A stretch of 59,915 bases of DNA from CAWUIO01 sp963922455 (GCA_963922455.1 CAWUIO010000027.1:1-59915); one strand, 5' to 3'. Counted from the first letter of the stretch, positions 26,687-36,321 are shown. The notes: generated from the sequence alone by a model not told the origin. Numbers and translations: made by a program.

Positions 26687-27754
26687 ATGATAGATACTAT
26701 AGATATTCAAGTACGTCTCCTCGAGCAAAGTAGGATTAGTTCGGTCGATTTTAGCCAACTTGAGTTTGGCCGGGTCTATGCTGATCATATGTTTTTGGCC
26801 GATTTCGAGCAAGGCCAATGGAACAATCTCCAAATTGTCCCCTACGGCGATTTGAGTTTAAGCCCCGCAACCATGGCCCTGCATTATGGCCAATCTATTT
26901 TTGAAGGCATGAAAGCCTTCAGAAATGCCCATAATGAGGTAGTCTTGTTCCGTCCAGAGCAAAACGCAAGGCGTTTAAACCGTTCGGCCGTACGAATTTG
27001 CATGCCCGAAATTCCCGAAGAAATCTTCTTGTCCGGTCTTTATAAATTGCTCGAGCTAGACCAAGCCTGGGTTTCTGGGCAAGAAGGGGCATCCTTGTAC
27101 ATACGTCCCTTTATGTTTGCCTCCGATGCCTACGTAGGCCTCAAGCCTTCCCAGGATTATAAGTTTGTCATTATTACAGGGCCGGTTGGAACCTATTATG
27201 GTGGGGCTGTTAAGGTTAAAGTTGAAACACATTATGCCCGAGCCGCCAAAGGGGGAATGGGTTTTGCCAAAACTGCTGGTAATTATGCTGGCTCACTTTA
27301 TCCAGCCAAACTAGCCCAAGCTGAAGGCTATCATCAATTGGTCTGGACAGATAGTCACGAGCACAAATATATTGAAGAATCTGGCACGATGAACCTTATG
27401 TTTGTTATAGCTGGCACCCTAGTAACCCCTCCGGTAAGCGATACGATTTTACCGGGAATTACACGGGATAGTGTTATCCAAATTGCCAAAGATTGGGGCA
27501 TGCCAGTAGAAGAAAGGCCCGTATCGGTAGATGAAATTGTGCAAGCGATACAAGCAGATAATCTAGAAGAGATGTTTGGCGTAGGTACCGCCGCCACCGT
27601 TACCCCGGTAGAATTATTTGCGTATCAGGGTACCGATTATGCTGTCAAGCCCATGCAGGAAGATGCTTTTGCTTACAGGGCCAAGCAACACCTTATAAAC
27701 TTGTGCAAAGGGCAGGCAGAAGATACCCATTCTTGGATAGTAAAGGTCGCTTAG
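26687..27754 (+). CDS. ilvE: Branched-chain amino acid aminotransferase
   Basis: 355 aa, class IV PLP aminotransferase of the longer BCAT type. It interconverts Leu, Ile, Val and their 2-oxo acids. Visible features are ALHYGQSIFEGMKAFR near the N-terminus, YIRPFMFASD, the Schiff-base Lys195 in AKTAGNYAGSLYP, and the ESGTMNLMFV phosphate-binding segment. It ends the plsC-to-ilvE run and is followed by a strong terminator at 27774-27806. Confidence 0.96.
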   Translation: MIDTIDIQVRLLEQSRISSVDFSQLEFGRVYADHMFLADFEQGQWNNLQIVPYGDLSLSPATMALHYGQSIFEGMKAFRNAHNEVVLFRPEQNARRLNRSAVRICMPEIPEEIFLSGLYKLLELDQAWVSGQEGASLYIRPFMFASDAYVGLKPSQDYKFVIITGPVGTYYGGAVKVKVETHYARAAKGGMGFAKTAGNYAGSLYPAKLAQAEGYHQLVWTDSHEHKYIEESGTMNLMFVIAGTLVTPPVSDTILPGITRDSVIQIAKDWGMPVEERPVSVDEIVQAIQADNLEEMFGVGTAATVTPVELFAYQGTDYAVKPMQEDAFAYRAKQHLINLCKGQAEDTHSWIVKVA

Positions 27755-27773
27755 TCAATAAATTATTGCCTAT

Positions 27774-27806
27774 AAAGGGGACGTATTCAAGTACGTCCCC
27801 TTTTTT
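27774..27806 (+). terminator. Rho-independent terminator after ilvE
   Basis: AAAGGGGACGTA pairs with TACGTCCCCTTT around a six-base TTCAAG loop, followed by Ts to 27806. It starts 20 bases past the ilvE stop. Confidence 0.93.
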
Positions 27807-27894
27807 ATTGGAAATGAAAGGATATTGGAAGTTTGTATTCTTAGAGAGAAAATCTATGAGAGTAGTAGGGCTTATTTTCTTTGTAATGCAATTT

Positions 27895-28022
27895 GGGGCT
27901 TCCCCGCGCTAGGAAAGAAGCTGCCCAAAGATGAAAATAGCTTAGCGCGGGTCGGGCTCTCGCTACTCGCCTCCCTCCCCTCAGGCCAACTCGGGCTCAA
28001 ACATGCCGCTCCATCCCTAAGC
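27895..28022 (+). repeat. Dispersed palindromic repeat, copy 4 (GCGC variant)
   Basis: Forward copy of the variant class: head GGGGCTTCCCCGCGCTA, arm TAGCGCGGGTCGGGC, core TCTCGCTACTCGCC, and tail ending CCGCTCCATCCCTAAGC. Here the hairpin arms are GCGC-rich rather than CCGG-rich and the tail has CCTAAGC instead of CCTCAGC. Both arms changed together, so the pairing is preserved. It lies between ilvE and the PAS-LuxR gene; the rest of that 449-bp gap holds only the terminator and an AT-rich promoter region. Confidence 0.8.
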
Positions 28023-28203
28023 TGATAAGATAGCCAAGCAAATTTGCTAAATCTTGCCCGAATTTATACAGAAGATTTTGTTTAAAGAATAAAAATTAAC
28101 ATAAGGACAAGTTCTCACAAGGTTGTTTTTGTATGATAACCCGAATTTATCCTTGCGCTTAATTATTTTGGTATAGACTATTCTTTGCACTATCAAACCC
28201 GGA

Positions 28204-28986
28204 ATGGCAAATCATATGCAGCCAATCAACCCTTTTGAACAATTATTACAAATCTGGAAAGTCGATAAACTAGAAGAAAGCACGGAAATTAATAAGAAAT
28301 TAAAGCCTAAGTCTGCCCCTATGCGGAGATATGGTACCGGGCCTAGCTTCTACTTCGTTTTAAATGCGAGTAAGAAAGTACTCGAATTTTGCAGTCAAGG
28401 TATCGAGGAGCTATTGGGCTATACTGTTGAGGAAGCTCAAGAAACAGGCGGGGGGTTTATCGTAGATTTGGTACATCCCCTCGATGTAACTGAGGTGAAC
28501 CGTCAAAGTCAATTAGCCAGTAGTTTTTACTATTCCCAGAAAATTAGCGACCGAAAAAAAATCACGTTTAACTTCTACACCCGGGTATGCCGTAAAGATA
28601 ATAAGACGGTCTATATCCAAAATCAGCTGGTACCTCTTCAGCTCAATAAGGAGGGCATGCCCTTAGTATTACTATTTATTTGGACGGATGTAAGCCATAT
28701 TAGCCCTAATCAAGAGGTCTTGGCCACGGCCTTACATACCCAAAGCAATGAGTTTTGGATACTCAGTCCCTCAGATGATACCTTCTATTCCAGCCAAATA
28801 TTTAGCAATCGGGAAAGAGAAATACTAAAAATGGTTTCTCAAGGCCTTACAAGTCGGGATATATCTTCGGCCCTAAAATTAAGCTATCATACGGTAAGAA
28901 CCCATAGAAGAAACATGCTCGCTAAAATTCACAAACGAAGCACTGCCGAACTTGTACAGTTTGCCAACCGGCACGGAATTATCTAA
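28204..28986 (+). CDS. PAS-LuxR transcriptional regulator
   Basis: 260 aa. Residues about 45-175 follow a PAS-like pattern (FYFVLNASKKVLEFCSQGIEELLGYT). Residues about 198-258 form a LuxR-type helix-turn-helix: FSNREREILKMVSQGLTSRDI, then LSYHTVRTHRRNMLAKI, the recognition helix. There is no receiver domain or membrane segment, so the signal is presumably cytosolic. It is convergent with the type I exporter operon, ending 16 bases before the TolC-like stop, so a regulatory link is possible but unproven. Confidence 0.88.
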   Translation: MANHMQPINPFEQLLQIWKVDKLEESTEINKKLKPKSAPMRRYGTGPSFYFVLNASKKVLEFCSQGIEELLGYTVEEAQETGGGFIVDLVHPLDVTEVNRQSQLASSFYYSQKISDRKKITFNFYTRVCRKDNKTVYIQNQLVPLQLNKEGMPLVLLFIWTDVSHISPNQEVLATALHTQSNEFWILSPSDDTFYSSQIFSNREREILKMVSQGLTSRDISSALKLSYHTVRTHRRNMLAKIHKRSTAELVQFANRHGII

Positions 28987-29002
28987 AATCAGGAAAAGGG
29001 GC

Positions 29003-30433
29003 CTACTGGGTAAACCAGTCGGGCCCTCCTGCTGTATAAATAATTTCAGCATCCGTTTTCTTGTACTTCATCCACAGCGCGATTAACTTAATCTGGGACT
29101 CTATGAGCTTAGATTCCCGCGCATTGACCAAAAAGACCGTACTCTCCCCTACCCGAAACTTTCTCAACTCACTGCGGTATAGCAAACGATAATTCTGTAC
29201 CATATCCGCCTGTTGGGCAATTAAGCTCTCGAGGTTTTGTAAGGAGTTATCCAAAGCTAGCAAACTAATTTCCAAGCTTCGGGTGGTCTGGGCTTGATCA
29301 AACTCATTCTCACGGATTTTGAACTGCGTTTGGCGTAACTTCCCCCGGGTTTTTCTTAATAGTATCGGAAATGAAAAATTAAGGCCCACTTTATAATTTT
29401 CGGTCGCCCTAAAATCGGTACCTTCGCTACTTTGAGTATCAATATTACGAATCAAGTCATAACTCACATCTACCTGGGGGAGTAACTGATTTCGGTACAA
29501 ACGCTCATTAAGTTTCATTTGAGTTTGCTTGTATCGCAACTTTTCCAACTCAGGATGTTCTAAACGGAGTCTTTGTAAATACCACTCAAAACCCTCCACC
29601 TCACCCACCAATTCGGGTTGTTCCGGGATGGCTTGCTCCGCTATCTCAATCGGTTCATTTTGAGCACTCCAGAGAAAAGTACCCAATATCAAGCGGGCAT
29701 TTTGGGCATCTACCCGAGCCTCTCTCAGTTGAATTGACCGGGTTTGCAGGATAATCTTAGCTTCAACTGAATCAACGGCAGGCAATTCACCCAAACGGAT
29801 ATTGCGTTTAATCCCCTCAAAACGAATGGATGTCAGCTGATATGCCGAATCAAGGTATTCAGCCTGACGGTAAAAATAGTACCAATTCCAGTACGCTTTA
29901 TTGGCCTCAAACATCAATTTGTTCACCATTTTACGCTGTTCGGCCCGGGCGATGTTTTGAAAGGCTTGAGCCTGCCGAAGGGTATTACGCCGTGGATCGG
30001 TCATAAGGCCTTTGAGAAGAGGTAAGGTCACCCCAAAACTAAGCTGCCCATCTTGGTCGGGAGTGGTACGTTCAGGGTTCAAAAACGTTCCAAGATTTTT
30101 ATCATATCCACCCCGAACCTCTCCTAGCCATAGAGGCACTTTTAATTTACCCTCCCAAATATTGTAGTAAGTCGTCTCTTTGAATTCTTTACGAGAGTAT
30201 TTGGTTTCCAACTTTGGGTCAAAGCCCCCCCGGGATATTCGCAAATCTTCCCGGGCTTGATCAATGCTAAGACCGGCCTGCTTAATAACGGGATGGTTTG
30301 CATTAATCAGGGTTTCTATGTCCTTCCATTGTAAGACGCCTGCATCTGGGACCAAAGTGGAGGGGATTTGAGCCATCAAGGGAACAAACAAACACCCCAG
30401 AAATATGGAAATGGCAAAAGCTTTCCACCGCAT
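29003..30433 (-). CDS. TolC-family outer membrane efflux protein
   Basis: 476 aa with a signal peptide (cleavage after LMAQ, about residue 22). It has the two-fold repeated long-helix pattern of TolC-type channels; helical blocks lie around 155-250 and 365-450, with the strand segments between them (QVDVSYDLI, YKVGLNFSFPILLRKTRG). It should provide the outer membrane exit of the exporter. It is the last of three genes: ABC subunit (34103) then HlyD (31848) then this one, with a 17-base gap to HlyD. Confidence 0.92.
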   Translation of the reverse strand: MRWKAFAISIFLGCLFVPLMAQIPSTLVPDAGVLQWKDIETLINANHPVIKQAGLSIDQAREDLRISRGGFDPKLETKYSRKEFKETTYYNIWEGKLKVPLWLGEVRGGYDKNLGTFLNPERTTPDQDGQLSFGVTLPLLKGLMTDPRRNTLRQAQAFQNIARAEQRKMVNKLMFEANKAYWNWYYFYRQAEYLDSAYQLTSIRFEGIKRNIRLGELPAVDSVEAKIILQTRSIQLREARVDAQNARLILGTFLWSAQNEPIEIAEQAIPEQPELVGEVEGFEWYLQRLRLEHPELEKLRYKQTQMKLNERLYRNQLLPQVDVSYDLIRNIDTQSSEGTDFRATENYKVGLNFSFPILLRKTRGKLRQTQFKIRENEFDQAQTTRSLEISLLALDNSLQNLESLIAQQADMVQNYRLLYRSELRKFRVGESTVFLVNARESKLIESQIKLIALWMKYKKTDAEIIYTAGGPDWFTQ

Positions 30434-30450
30434 ATTGATAACGTGCTATT

Positions 30451-31848
30451 TTATTTAACCTTAATCTTGATTTTTTGGTCACTTTTCTTGGCTTTATCTT
30501 CCCCTTCATCCGGCTCTGCGTACAAACTAGGAGGAAAGCCATTGAGTTGTCGCCAGACTTCGTACCATACCCGGACATCATCTAGGAGAACCCATCCGTA
30601 AACCCCCGAACCAACTCTTAATTGCTGAGGCCAAGGTTCTTCCGGATCTGGAACAACCAATACACGGTATTTGCCATTTTTACTATCTACAAGATCAATG
30701 ACTTTAATGATGCCCCCGAATGTTCCTACTGCCACACTAGGCCATCCACTTACTTGCAAGGCAGGCCACCCGTCAAATTCTAAGCGGACTTTTCTACCAA
30801 TAGAAAGTAAGGGCACATCATTGGCATTCACATAGACCTCGGCGGCTACTTGGGGAAAATCGGGCTGTATAGTACAAATAGCCTCGTTTTCTTTGATCGT
30901 TTCTCCCACTCCCGATTTCAAAGTCTTCACCACATAGCCACTCTGGGGAGCCAAGACATAGTATTGTTGAGTCCGAATATTTACATTGGAATAATAATTC
31001 GTCAATTTGGAGAAGGATTCCTCTTTATCAGCCAGTGAGGCTTGTGAGGAATTTAAGTCCGACTGAGCTTTGGCAATTTTATCCGCATAATCGGCTTCAA
31101 TAGAATTGAGTTGGATACGGGCATTAATTAACTCATTTTGCGAAACTAGATATTTATTGGTGGCCGCCACTACTTTGGCCTCTACCTCTTGTAACTTTTG
31201 CTGGCGCTTTTCCCAAGAAGTTCGGGAAATTAGCTGCAATTCCCCAGGGTCAGCGGCTTGGTAGAGCTCATCATAACTCTCAAACTGTCGCTTGGCAATA
31301 GCCAAATTCAGCTTTTCGGCCTGTAAGTTGGCACTGTCAATATCAACTTTCAAGAGAGCCTGCTGGTATTTGTTTCGGGCTTTTTGTAAACTAAGTATCA
31401 AACCGGTTTGCCGGGCCGTAATCAAATTTTGTAAAGCATTTATTTTAGACTTACTCGCATCAATACCCGAACTTTTGGCATTTAGTTGTTCTTGCAAACG
31501 ATCAAGAATTTCCGGGTCAAAGTATTCCGTTTTAACTTCCGATAAAACCACCAAGGTATCATTTTCCTTCACGTAATCCCCTTCTTTGACCCTCCATTCC
31601 TTAATCCGGCCGGGTATGGCTGAATTTACATCCTGAGGCCTGTCTTGAGGGGTAAGCGCTGTGATCTCACCCGAACCCGATACGTTTTGTTGCCAAGGCA
31701 GAAATAATCCAACAAAAATTACTACGATGATAGATATAATCCAACGCGCTAGATTGCGGGCTCGTCTCGGATTATTTATCGTTTTAAAGGCATATACTTT
31801 TTCTTCCCAAGGTAATTTATGAAGCTTATTATCCGATATTTCTAACAT
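30451..31848 (-). CDS. HlyD-family periplasmic adaptor
   Basis: 465 aa. One transmembrane segment (about 37-54, SIIVVIFVGLFLPW) follows a short cytosolic tail. The biotinyl-lipoyl half-motif SAIPGRIKEWRVKEGDYVKE comes next, then a long coiled coil (about 115-285), then the second half-motif (VLAPQSGYVVKTLKSGVGE) and a beta-barrel domain. A Lys-rich C-terminal tail (KAKKSDQKIKIKVK) is unusual. It should join the inner-membrane ABC subunit to the TolC-like channel. It lies 38 bases after the ABC gene. Confidence 0.92.
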   Translation of the reverse strand: MLEISDNKLHKLPWEEKVYAFKTINNPRRARNLARWIISIIVVIFVGLFLPWQQNVSGSGEITALTPQDRPQDVNSAIPGRIKEWRVKEGDYVKENDTLVVLSEVKTEYFDPEILDRLQEQLNAKSSGIDASKSKINALQNLITARQTGLILSLQKARNKYQQALLKVDIDSANLQAEKLNLAIAKRQFESYDELYQAADPGELQLISRTSWEKRQQKLQEVEAKVVAATNKYLVSQNELINARIQLNSIEADYADKIAKAQSDLNSSQASLADKEESFSKLTNYYSNVNIRTQQYYVLAPQSGYVVKTLKSGVGETIKENEAICTIQPDFPQVAAEVYVNANDVPLLSIGRKVRLEFDGWPALQVSGWPSVAVGTFGGIIKVIDLVDSKNGKYRVLVVPDPEEPWPQQLRVGSGVYGWVLLDDVRVWYEVWRQLNGFPPSLYAEPDEGEDKAKKSDQKIKIKVK

Positions 31849-31886
31849 AGGTTTATGGTTTTAGAAGTTTAAGCAGCTAAGACGTA

Positions 31887-34103
31887 TTAGTCTTTTCTCA
31901 AGATGATTTTTTGGAAATAAGGATCTTGTATCAAGGCGGCATAGGCTCCATTAGAGACTATCTCGCCCTCATACATCAGCAGGATCTTGTCGCAAGTCGA
32001 GAGGATAGTCGAGTCATCATTTACACTCAAAATGAGCAAGGTCCACCCATTACTTTTATCTTGCAAGAAGCTCAAAATGCGTAACTTCTCTGATTTGGTA
32101 AGGTGTTCTGAAAAGTCGTTGACAATCAGCAGTTTTGGGCGGGAGGCCACAGAGCGGGCCAGTAAAAGTTTGGCTACTACCCCACTGGAAAGTTCGGGGC
32201 CAGTAGCTTGCACTGGCGTGTAAAGCCCCTGAGGAAGTTTCGCGATAAATTCATTCAGGCCGACATTTTCCAAGGCCCAACGTACATCCTGATAATTGAT
32301 GTGCATACGGCCCATGGTAATGTTATCGAGTATCGTCCCTTCAAAAATCTCGTCAAAAGTAAGGTGCTTATTCACAACATCCCGTACCGTAGGTAAGTGT
32401 AGGTCTCTCAAGGAAAACTGATTGAGTAAGATCGATCCCTCATAGTCTGATAAAGTACCCGTTATTGTTTTTACCAAGGTATGTTTACCCGAATCATTTG
32501 GACCTACCAAGCAAACACTTTCACCCGCCAAAATGTCAAAATTAACATTTTTGAGGGTGTATTTGGGGTTGTTCTTGTAGCGATAGTTCAAGTCACGACA
32601 TTGAATGTGCAATCCCCTAGGGTTTTCGTGTAATGGTATCTTTATACCCGTGTTTCTCTCCAACTCCAAATCGGTAATTTTGGCTACTTTGACAACTCCC
32701 GTCAATAGATCATAAAACACATCCAGACTTAAAATCAACTTTTCAACCGAGCTTACCACCAATACAATAATTACTTCTGAGGCTACAAACTGCCCCAAAG
32801 TGATTTGTCCGTCAATCACCAAGATGGTTCCAATGATCAGTAAACCTCCGGTAACAATGGTTTTAAACACCACAACATAAGAAAACTGGGTTATCAAAAC
32901 CCGGAAGTGGGCCTTACGGTAAAACAAATACTTATTTACCAACTCGTCCATTTTTTTGAGAGGCAACACCGTATTGCCCGCCTGCTTGAAGGCTGGGATC
33001 GTCCGGGCTAGTTCTTCCAACCAAAAAGCAATTTTATATTTGTAATCAGATTCGTTGATACTCGTGGAAAGCCCTTTGGGACCAGTTAAGTAAAATACCA
33101 AAGAAATTAAGCCCACTAACAAAAAACTAAATATTAAAAAGACAGGATGGTAAAGTGAGAGCAAGATTAAGCCAAAAAGAATCTGTAAGACGGCTGCATT
33201 GATCTCCACCAACAATTTAGGGAGTCCCTTCTGTATGGTTACCACATCAAAAAAACGGTTCATCAACTCCGGTGGGTAGTATTTTTGGAGCACTTCCAGC
33301 CGGATTTGCGTAATACGAGAGGTAAGCTCAAAAGCTGCCCGGGCAAATACGCGCTGTTGCAGGTTTTCCACCAAGCTCACTTGGGTAACCTGTAAACCCC
33401 CGCTGACTATAATACCCAAAATGACTGCCCCAATAAGCAGAATGATAGAGCTGGATACCAGTCCCCCCGCAATTAAACCTATAGTAGCTTGGATCCCCAA
33501 GGGAAGTGATAAGCTGACGAGCCCTACCACAAAGGCATAGATATATATGTAAAAAATATCCCTTTTTTCTAACCTCAAAAGCCGGTAAAGTCGTGTGACT
33601 GGCGAAAGAGGCTTTTTGGACGTTTCATTGTTGTCGTTATGACTCAAATAACCCTGGGGAAAAGCCGTGATGAATAAAATCTCCGGCTCAGCATCGGGCT
33701 CAGTCAGCGAGTCATAGGCCGTAAGGCTATTAGGAATCTGGGCAATCTCTTCGGGCCTTAAGTCCCGCTCGTCCCGAAAACTGTAGTACGTAAAACGATC
33801 ATACGAGTCTTTGTAGATCAAGACCGGATCGGGACGGGCCGAATGGTCTTCCCGAAACACCAAAAAAGGAAAAGTCGTTTTACGAATAAAGTCAGACCAT
33901 TGAGACTGAGGAAGCTGATTAGTCAAGATGCTTAAATTGATCTGACGACCCTTCTCAATCAGGCTGGTTATGATATCCCCAAAACTTAAAGCTGAGTGAA
34001 CAGGAGATACAACTGACTCATTGTTCAAGTCTAATAAATCAAATTCTACATTGTTCAGACCTGCCATCCGAACCAAAATCTGTCCTGTAAGATCTGTTCT
34101 CAT
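31887..34103 (-). CDS. Type I secretion ABC exporter with degenerate ATPase motifs
   Basis: 738 aa: an N-terminal ~160-residue domain without C39 catalytic Cys/His, six transmembrane helices (about 180-450) and a nucleotide-binding domain (about 500-735). Walker A reads GPNDSGKHT (534-542): the second Gly is Asp537 and the Mg-binding Ser/Thr is His541, although Lys540 is kept. The signature is LSSGV. Walker B reads LLIVND, so the usual Asp-Glu is Asn662-Asp663. The H-loop position is SVND, with no His. Some of these changes, such as SND for the H-loop, occur in related Bacteroidota exporters as I recall, but the Walker A change seems additional. It heads the exporter operon. Confidence 0.85.
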   Translation of the reverse strand: MRTDLTGQILVRMAGLNNVEFDLLDLNNESVVSPVHSALSFGDIITSLIEKGRQINLSILTNQLPQSQWSDFIRKTTFPFLVFREDHSARPDPVLIYKDSYDRFTYYSFRDERDLRPEEIAQIPNSLTAYDSLTEPDAEPEILFITAFPQGYLSHNDNNETSKKPLSPVTRLYRLLRLEKRDIFYIYIYAFVVGLVSLSLPLGIQATIGLIAGGLVSSSIILLIGAVILGIIVSGGLQVTQVSLVENLQQRVFARAAFELTSRITQIRLEVLQKYYPPELMNRFFDVVTIQKGLPKLLVEINAAVLQILFGLILLSLYHPVFLIFSFLLVGLISLVFYLTGPKGLSTSINESDYKYKIAFWLEELARTIPAFKQAGNTVLPLKKMDELVNKYLFYRKAHFRVLITQFSYVVVFKTIVTGGLLIIGTILVIDGQITLGQFVASEVIIVLVVSSVEKLILSLDVFYDLLTGVVKVAKITDLELERNTGIKIPLHENPRGLHIQCRDLNYRYKNNPKYTLKNVNFDILAGESVCLVGPNDSGKHTLVKTITGTLSDYEGSILLNQFSLRDLHLPTVRDVVNKHLTFDEIFEGTILDNITMGRMHINYQDVRWALENVGLNEFIAKLPQGLYTPVQATGPELSSGVVAKLLLARSVASRPKLLIVNDFSEHLTKSEKLRILSFLQDKSNGWTLLILSVNDDSTILSTCDKILLMYEGEIVSNGAYAALIQDPYFQKIILRKD

Positions 34104-34121
34104 TAAGATTAGCTAAAAAAA

Positions 34122-34143
34122 TTTTAGTGCTCAATCACTAAAA
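34122..34143. promoter_or_regulatory. AT-rich inverted repeat upstream of the exporter operon
   Basis: TTTTAGTG (34122-34129) and CACTAAAA (34136-34143) are perfect 8-bp arms around 6 bases, 18 bases before the exporter start codon. On the minus strand a run of Ts follows, so it could be an operator or a weak leader terminator. No consensus promoter was assigned. Confidence 0.4.
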
Positions 34144-34297
34144 CTAACAAGAGTTATTTAGAAATGTTTTAAATAGTCGTATTTTTTTGGAGAAATTCCA
34201 GAATAGCCAAAAAAAAACCGTAAATAGCGGGTTTGTAATCAATACAAAATTGCACTATTCTAAGTAAGCTAAATCAATAAAAGTTTAAAAAATAATA

Positions 34298-34426
34298 GGG
34301 GCTGCCCCCGGCATTATCATGTAATACCACTAGGTGTAAAATATGCCGCCGGGGTCGGGCTATCGCTACTCGCCGGCCCTCCCTCAGCCAGCGACGGGCT
34401 CAAACATGCCGCTCTATCCCTCAGCC
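34298..34426 (+). repeat. Dispersed palindromic repeat, copy 5
   Basis: Forward copy with head GGGGCTGCCCCCGGC, arm GCCGCCGGGGTCGGGC, core TATCGCTACTCGCCGGCC and tail GCCGCTCTATCCCTCAGCC. It lies between the exporter operon's 5' end and the 3' end of the SlyD-like gene. Confidence 0.88.
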
Positions 34427-34455
34427 AAAAAAACACTATCGTAAATTTAGTAAGT

Positions 34456-34923
34456 TTAATCAAAAAGGAGAGGCTTTTGCCCGGCTTGACCTTCTGGAGT
34501 TACCTCGACTAAGTGTAGTTCAAAAACTAAATTTTTTCCTGCTAAGGGGTGATTAGCATCCAATAATACTTCTTCGTCTCCGATTTCCTTGACGACTACT
34601 TGTATAGATTGGCCTTGGGCCGTTTGCGCACTTAGTTGGGTGCCAATTTGTAATTGCACCGTGTCGGGTATGTCCTGGCGTTTCACGGGAAAAACCATTT
34701 CAGGGTTTACCTCACCATAGCCTTCCTCGGGTTTTAGGGTAATGGTTTTCTCAGCCCCAACGCTCATCCCCAGTACAGCTTTTTCAAAGCCTTTAATCAT
34801 TTGCCCCGCTCCCAGGACAAATTCTAAGGGTTCTCTTTCTTGTGATGTATCGAATATTTGGCCATCTTCATGCTTTCCGGTATAGTGTACTTTGACCGTG
34901 TCACCGCTTTTGGCTATCAACAT
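34456..34923 (-). CDS. FKBP-type peptidyl-prolyl isomerase, SlyD-like
   Basis: 155 aa from the ATG at 34923. An upstream in-frame extension to 35040 exists but does not look coding. The FKBP core is split in SlyD fashion: VHYTGKHEDGQIFDTS at the start, LEFVLGAGQMIKGFEKA, and an insert-in-flap domain (about 70-125) with the chaperone function in this family. There is no His-rich tail. It catalyses proline isomerisation and assists folding in the cytosol. It lies 117 bases downstream of the DUF4835 gene. Confidence 0.93.
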   Translation of the reverse strand: MLIAKSGDTVKVHYTGKHEDGQIFDTSQEREPLEFVLGAGQMIKGFEKAVLGMSVGAEKTITLKPEEGYGEVNPEMVFPVKRQDIPDTVQLQIGTQLSAQTAQGQSIQVVVKEIGDEEVLLDANHPLAGKNLVFELHLVEVTPEGQAGQKPLLFD

Positions 34924-35040
34924 AATGTAATATTTAGAATGGAAGAAAATAATAAAAAGAGATCTTTTCGGCAAGCAAGCTAAGCTTGACGAGAAGAAGC
35001 AAAAGAAGAGAAGTGAAGGAAAAATTCGCCTACCGCCCAA

Positions 35041-35946
35041 TCATTTGACCAAAGTCTCGTATTTTTCGGTGTGTCCGGGATCGATTTTCGTAACTAGCGC
35101 AAAAACCTCCTGTCGGATCTCAGCCGATGCTTTCTCAAATATGTAAATAATTTCTTGAAACTTGGCATCGAAGAAGATACTAACCAATACAGCCGAGGGT
35201 TTAATTTTATTTACTTCATCAATATCTTTCAAAGCTTCCAGTACCGAAGCCCGGGCTGAGTCAGGATTGATTTGAAACTGGTCCAAACCCAAACGGTGGT
35301 ATTTATAGATAGCTTCCCGAAAGGGGATGAGCTGTTGGCTGTTGAGGTTTTCGGAGATCCAAAAGCGATTGTTGGTACTTTGGTTACGCCGCCACCCCGT
35401 TTCGGGCGATTGCTGAGCAATGTTTACGATTTCCAGTGCCCGTTCTACAAAAGGATCGCCTCCTAAAAGGGAAAAGCTGTCATAATCCATAGCCAAGGAG
35501 GCATACACATAAAATGCCAGCATGGAGGTCAAATTATCATTGAAAACGTTTTGCCCATAAATAAGAGGCTGGGCCGTAATGTACCGGAAATTAAAGTCCC
35601 GGTCGGCATAGCTGAGCAAGGTTGATTGATAACTGGTATTTAAAATAGGGCGACGGGTTAGGATTTGAGCCGTTCCGCGGAATACATTTTGAGAAGGAGA
35701 TTCGGTAAGCGTGATGGTGAGGTCACACTCGATACGCTCGTATTCCTCGAATCTGTCATTGGTCCACTTCTGATCATTTAGAAACTTACCGAGGGCATTT
35801 TGCAGGTCTTGAAACACTTCGGTTTCACTTACCTGCCCGGTACGGAGGTTATTAGAATTTACCAAGACCCGGAATAAGACCTCTTGGGCCGAAGCAATTT
35901 GTAAACTTATACAGAAAGTAAGAAGAAGGAGAAATGTGCGCATCAT
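35041..35946 (-). CDS. DUF4835 family protein (PorD-like)
   Basis: 301 aa with a signal peptide ending ASAQ (about residue 20). The layout follows DUF4835: an N-terminal EVLFRVLVNSNNLRTGQ, then EYERIECDLTITL, RRPILNTSYQSTLL, YRYIT-like RYITAQPLIYGQNVF, LAFYVYASLAMDYDSFS and WRRNQSTNNRFW. As far as I know the family includes PorD, a type IX secretion component, which would fit the T9SS cargo proteins encoded here; the exact role is unsettled. In many relatives it is near coaBC and recN, which are not present here. Confidence 0.82.
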   Translation of the reverse strand: MMRTFLLLLTFCISLQIASAQEVLFRVLVNSNNLRTGQVSETEVFQDLQNALGKFLNDQKWTNDRFEEYERIECDLTITLTESPSQNVFRGTAQILTRRPILNTSYQSTLLSYADRDFNFRYITAQPLIYGQNVFNDNLTSMLAFYVYASLAMDYDSFSLLGGDPFVERALEIVNIAQQSPETGWRRNQSTNNRFWISENLNSQQLIPFREAIYKYHRLGLDQFQINPDSARASVLEALKDIDEVNKIKPSAVLVSIFFDAKFQEIIYIFEKASAEIRQEVFALVTKIDPGHTEKYETLVK

Positions 35947-36047
35947 GCTTGAAAGCCATTTAAATTTCAGTACAAATCTATAAAACCTAATCTGATAACG
36001 CAGTATTTGCCCTGGGGATTATTCTAAAATCTGATAGGAAGTGAACT

Positions 36048-36200
36048 GGCTTAGGGATGGAAGCCCGAAGGGGGGAGACCCCGCAGCCCTTTGGAGCACA
36101 GCGGAAAAGGGTGAGGAGGCTCCCCGCGTAGCGCGACAGCCCGGCCCGCGCAGGCACATACTAGCTCATACCATGTGTTTATATAGCGCGGGCAAGCCCC
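36048..36200 (-). repeat. Dispersed palindromic repeat, copy 6 (GCGC variant, expanded)
   Basis: Inverted, diverged copy: tail GGCTTAGGGATGGAAGCCC, an internal insertion rich in GGGGGAGACCCCGCAGCC, arm CCCGGCCCGCGC and head GCGCGGGCAAGCCCC. Of all copies it shows the least conserved core, since the GCGAGTAGCGAAAG box is replaced. It lies in the 563-bp gap between the divergent DUF4835 and mutS genes; the remaining part of that gap holds a promoter and a hairpin. Confidence 0.7.
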
Positions 36201-36290
36201 TGAAAACTAATAGCTTATATGCTTTTATGTAATAAGGGATGTCTATTAGCTTTAAAAAATAATAATTTGTACTTTATTGTTGGACGTTTG

Positions 36291-36321
36291 TTGCACTTTT
36301 ACGGCAAAAGCTATATTTTTG
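36291..36321 (+). promoter_or_regulatory. Bacteroidota-type promoter upstream of mutS
   Basis: TTG (36291-36293), a 20-nt spacer, and TATTTTTG (36314-36321), an exact TAnnTTTG match. Transcription would begin near 36327. A terminator-like hairpin follows at 36348, before the mutS start. Confidence 0.5.
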
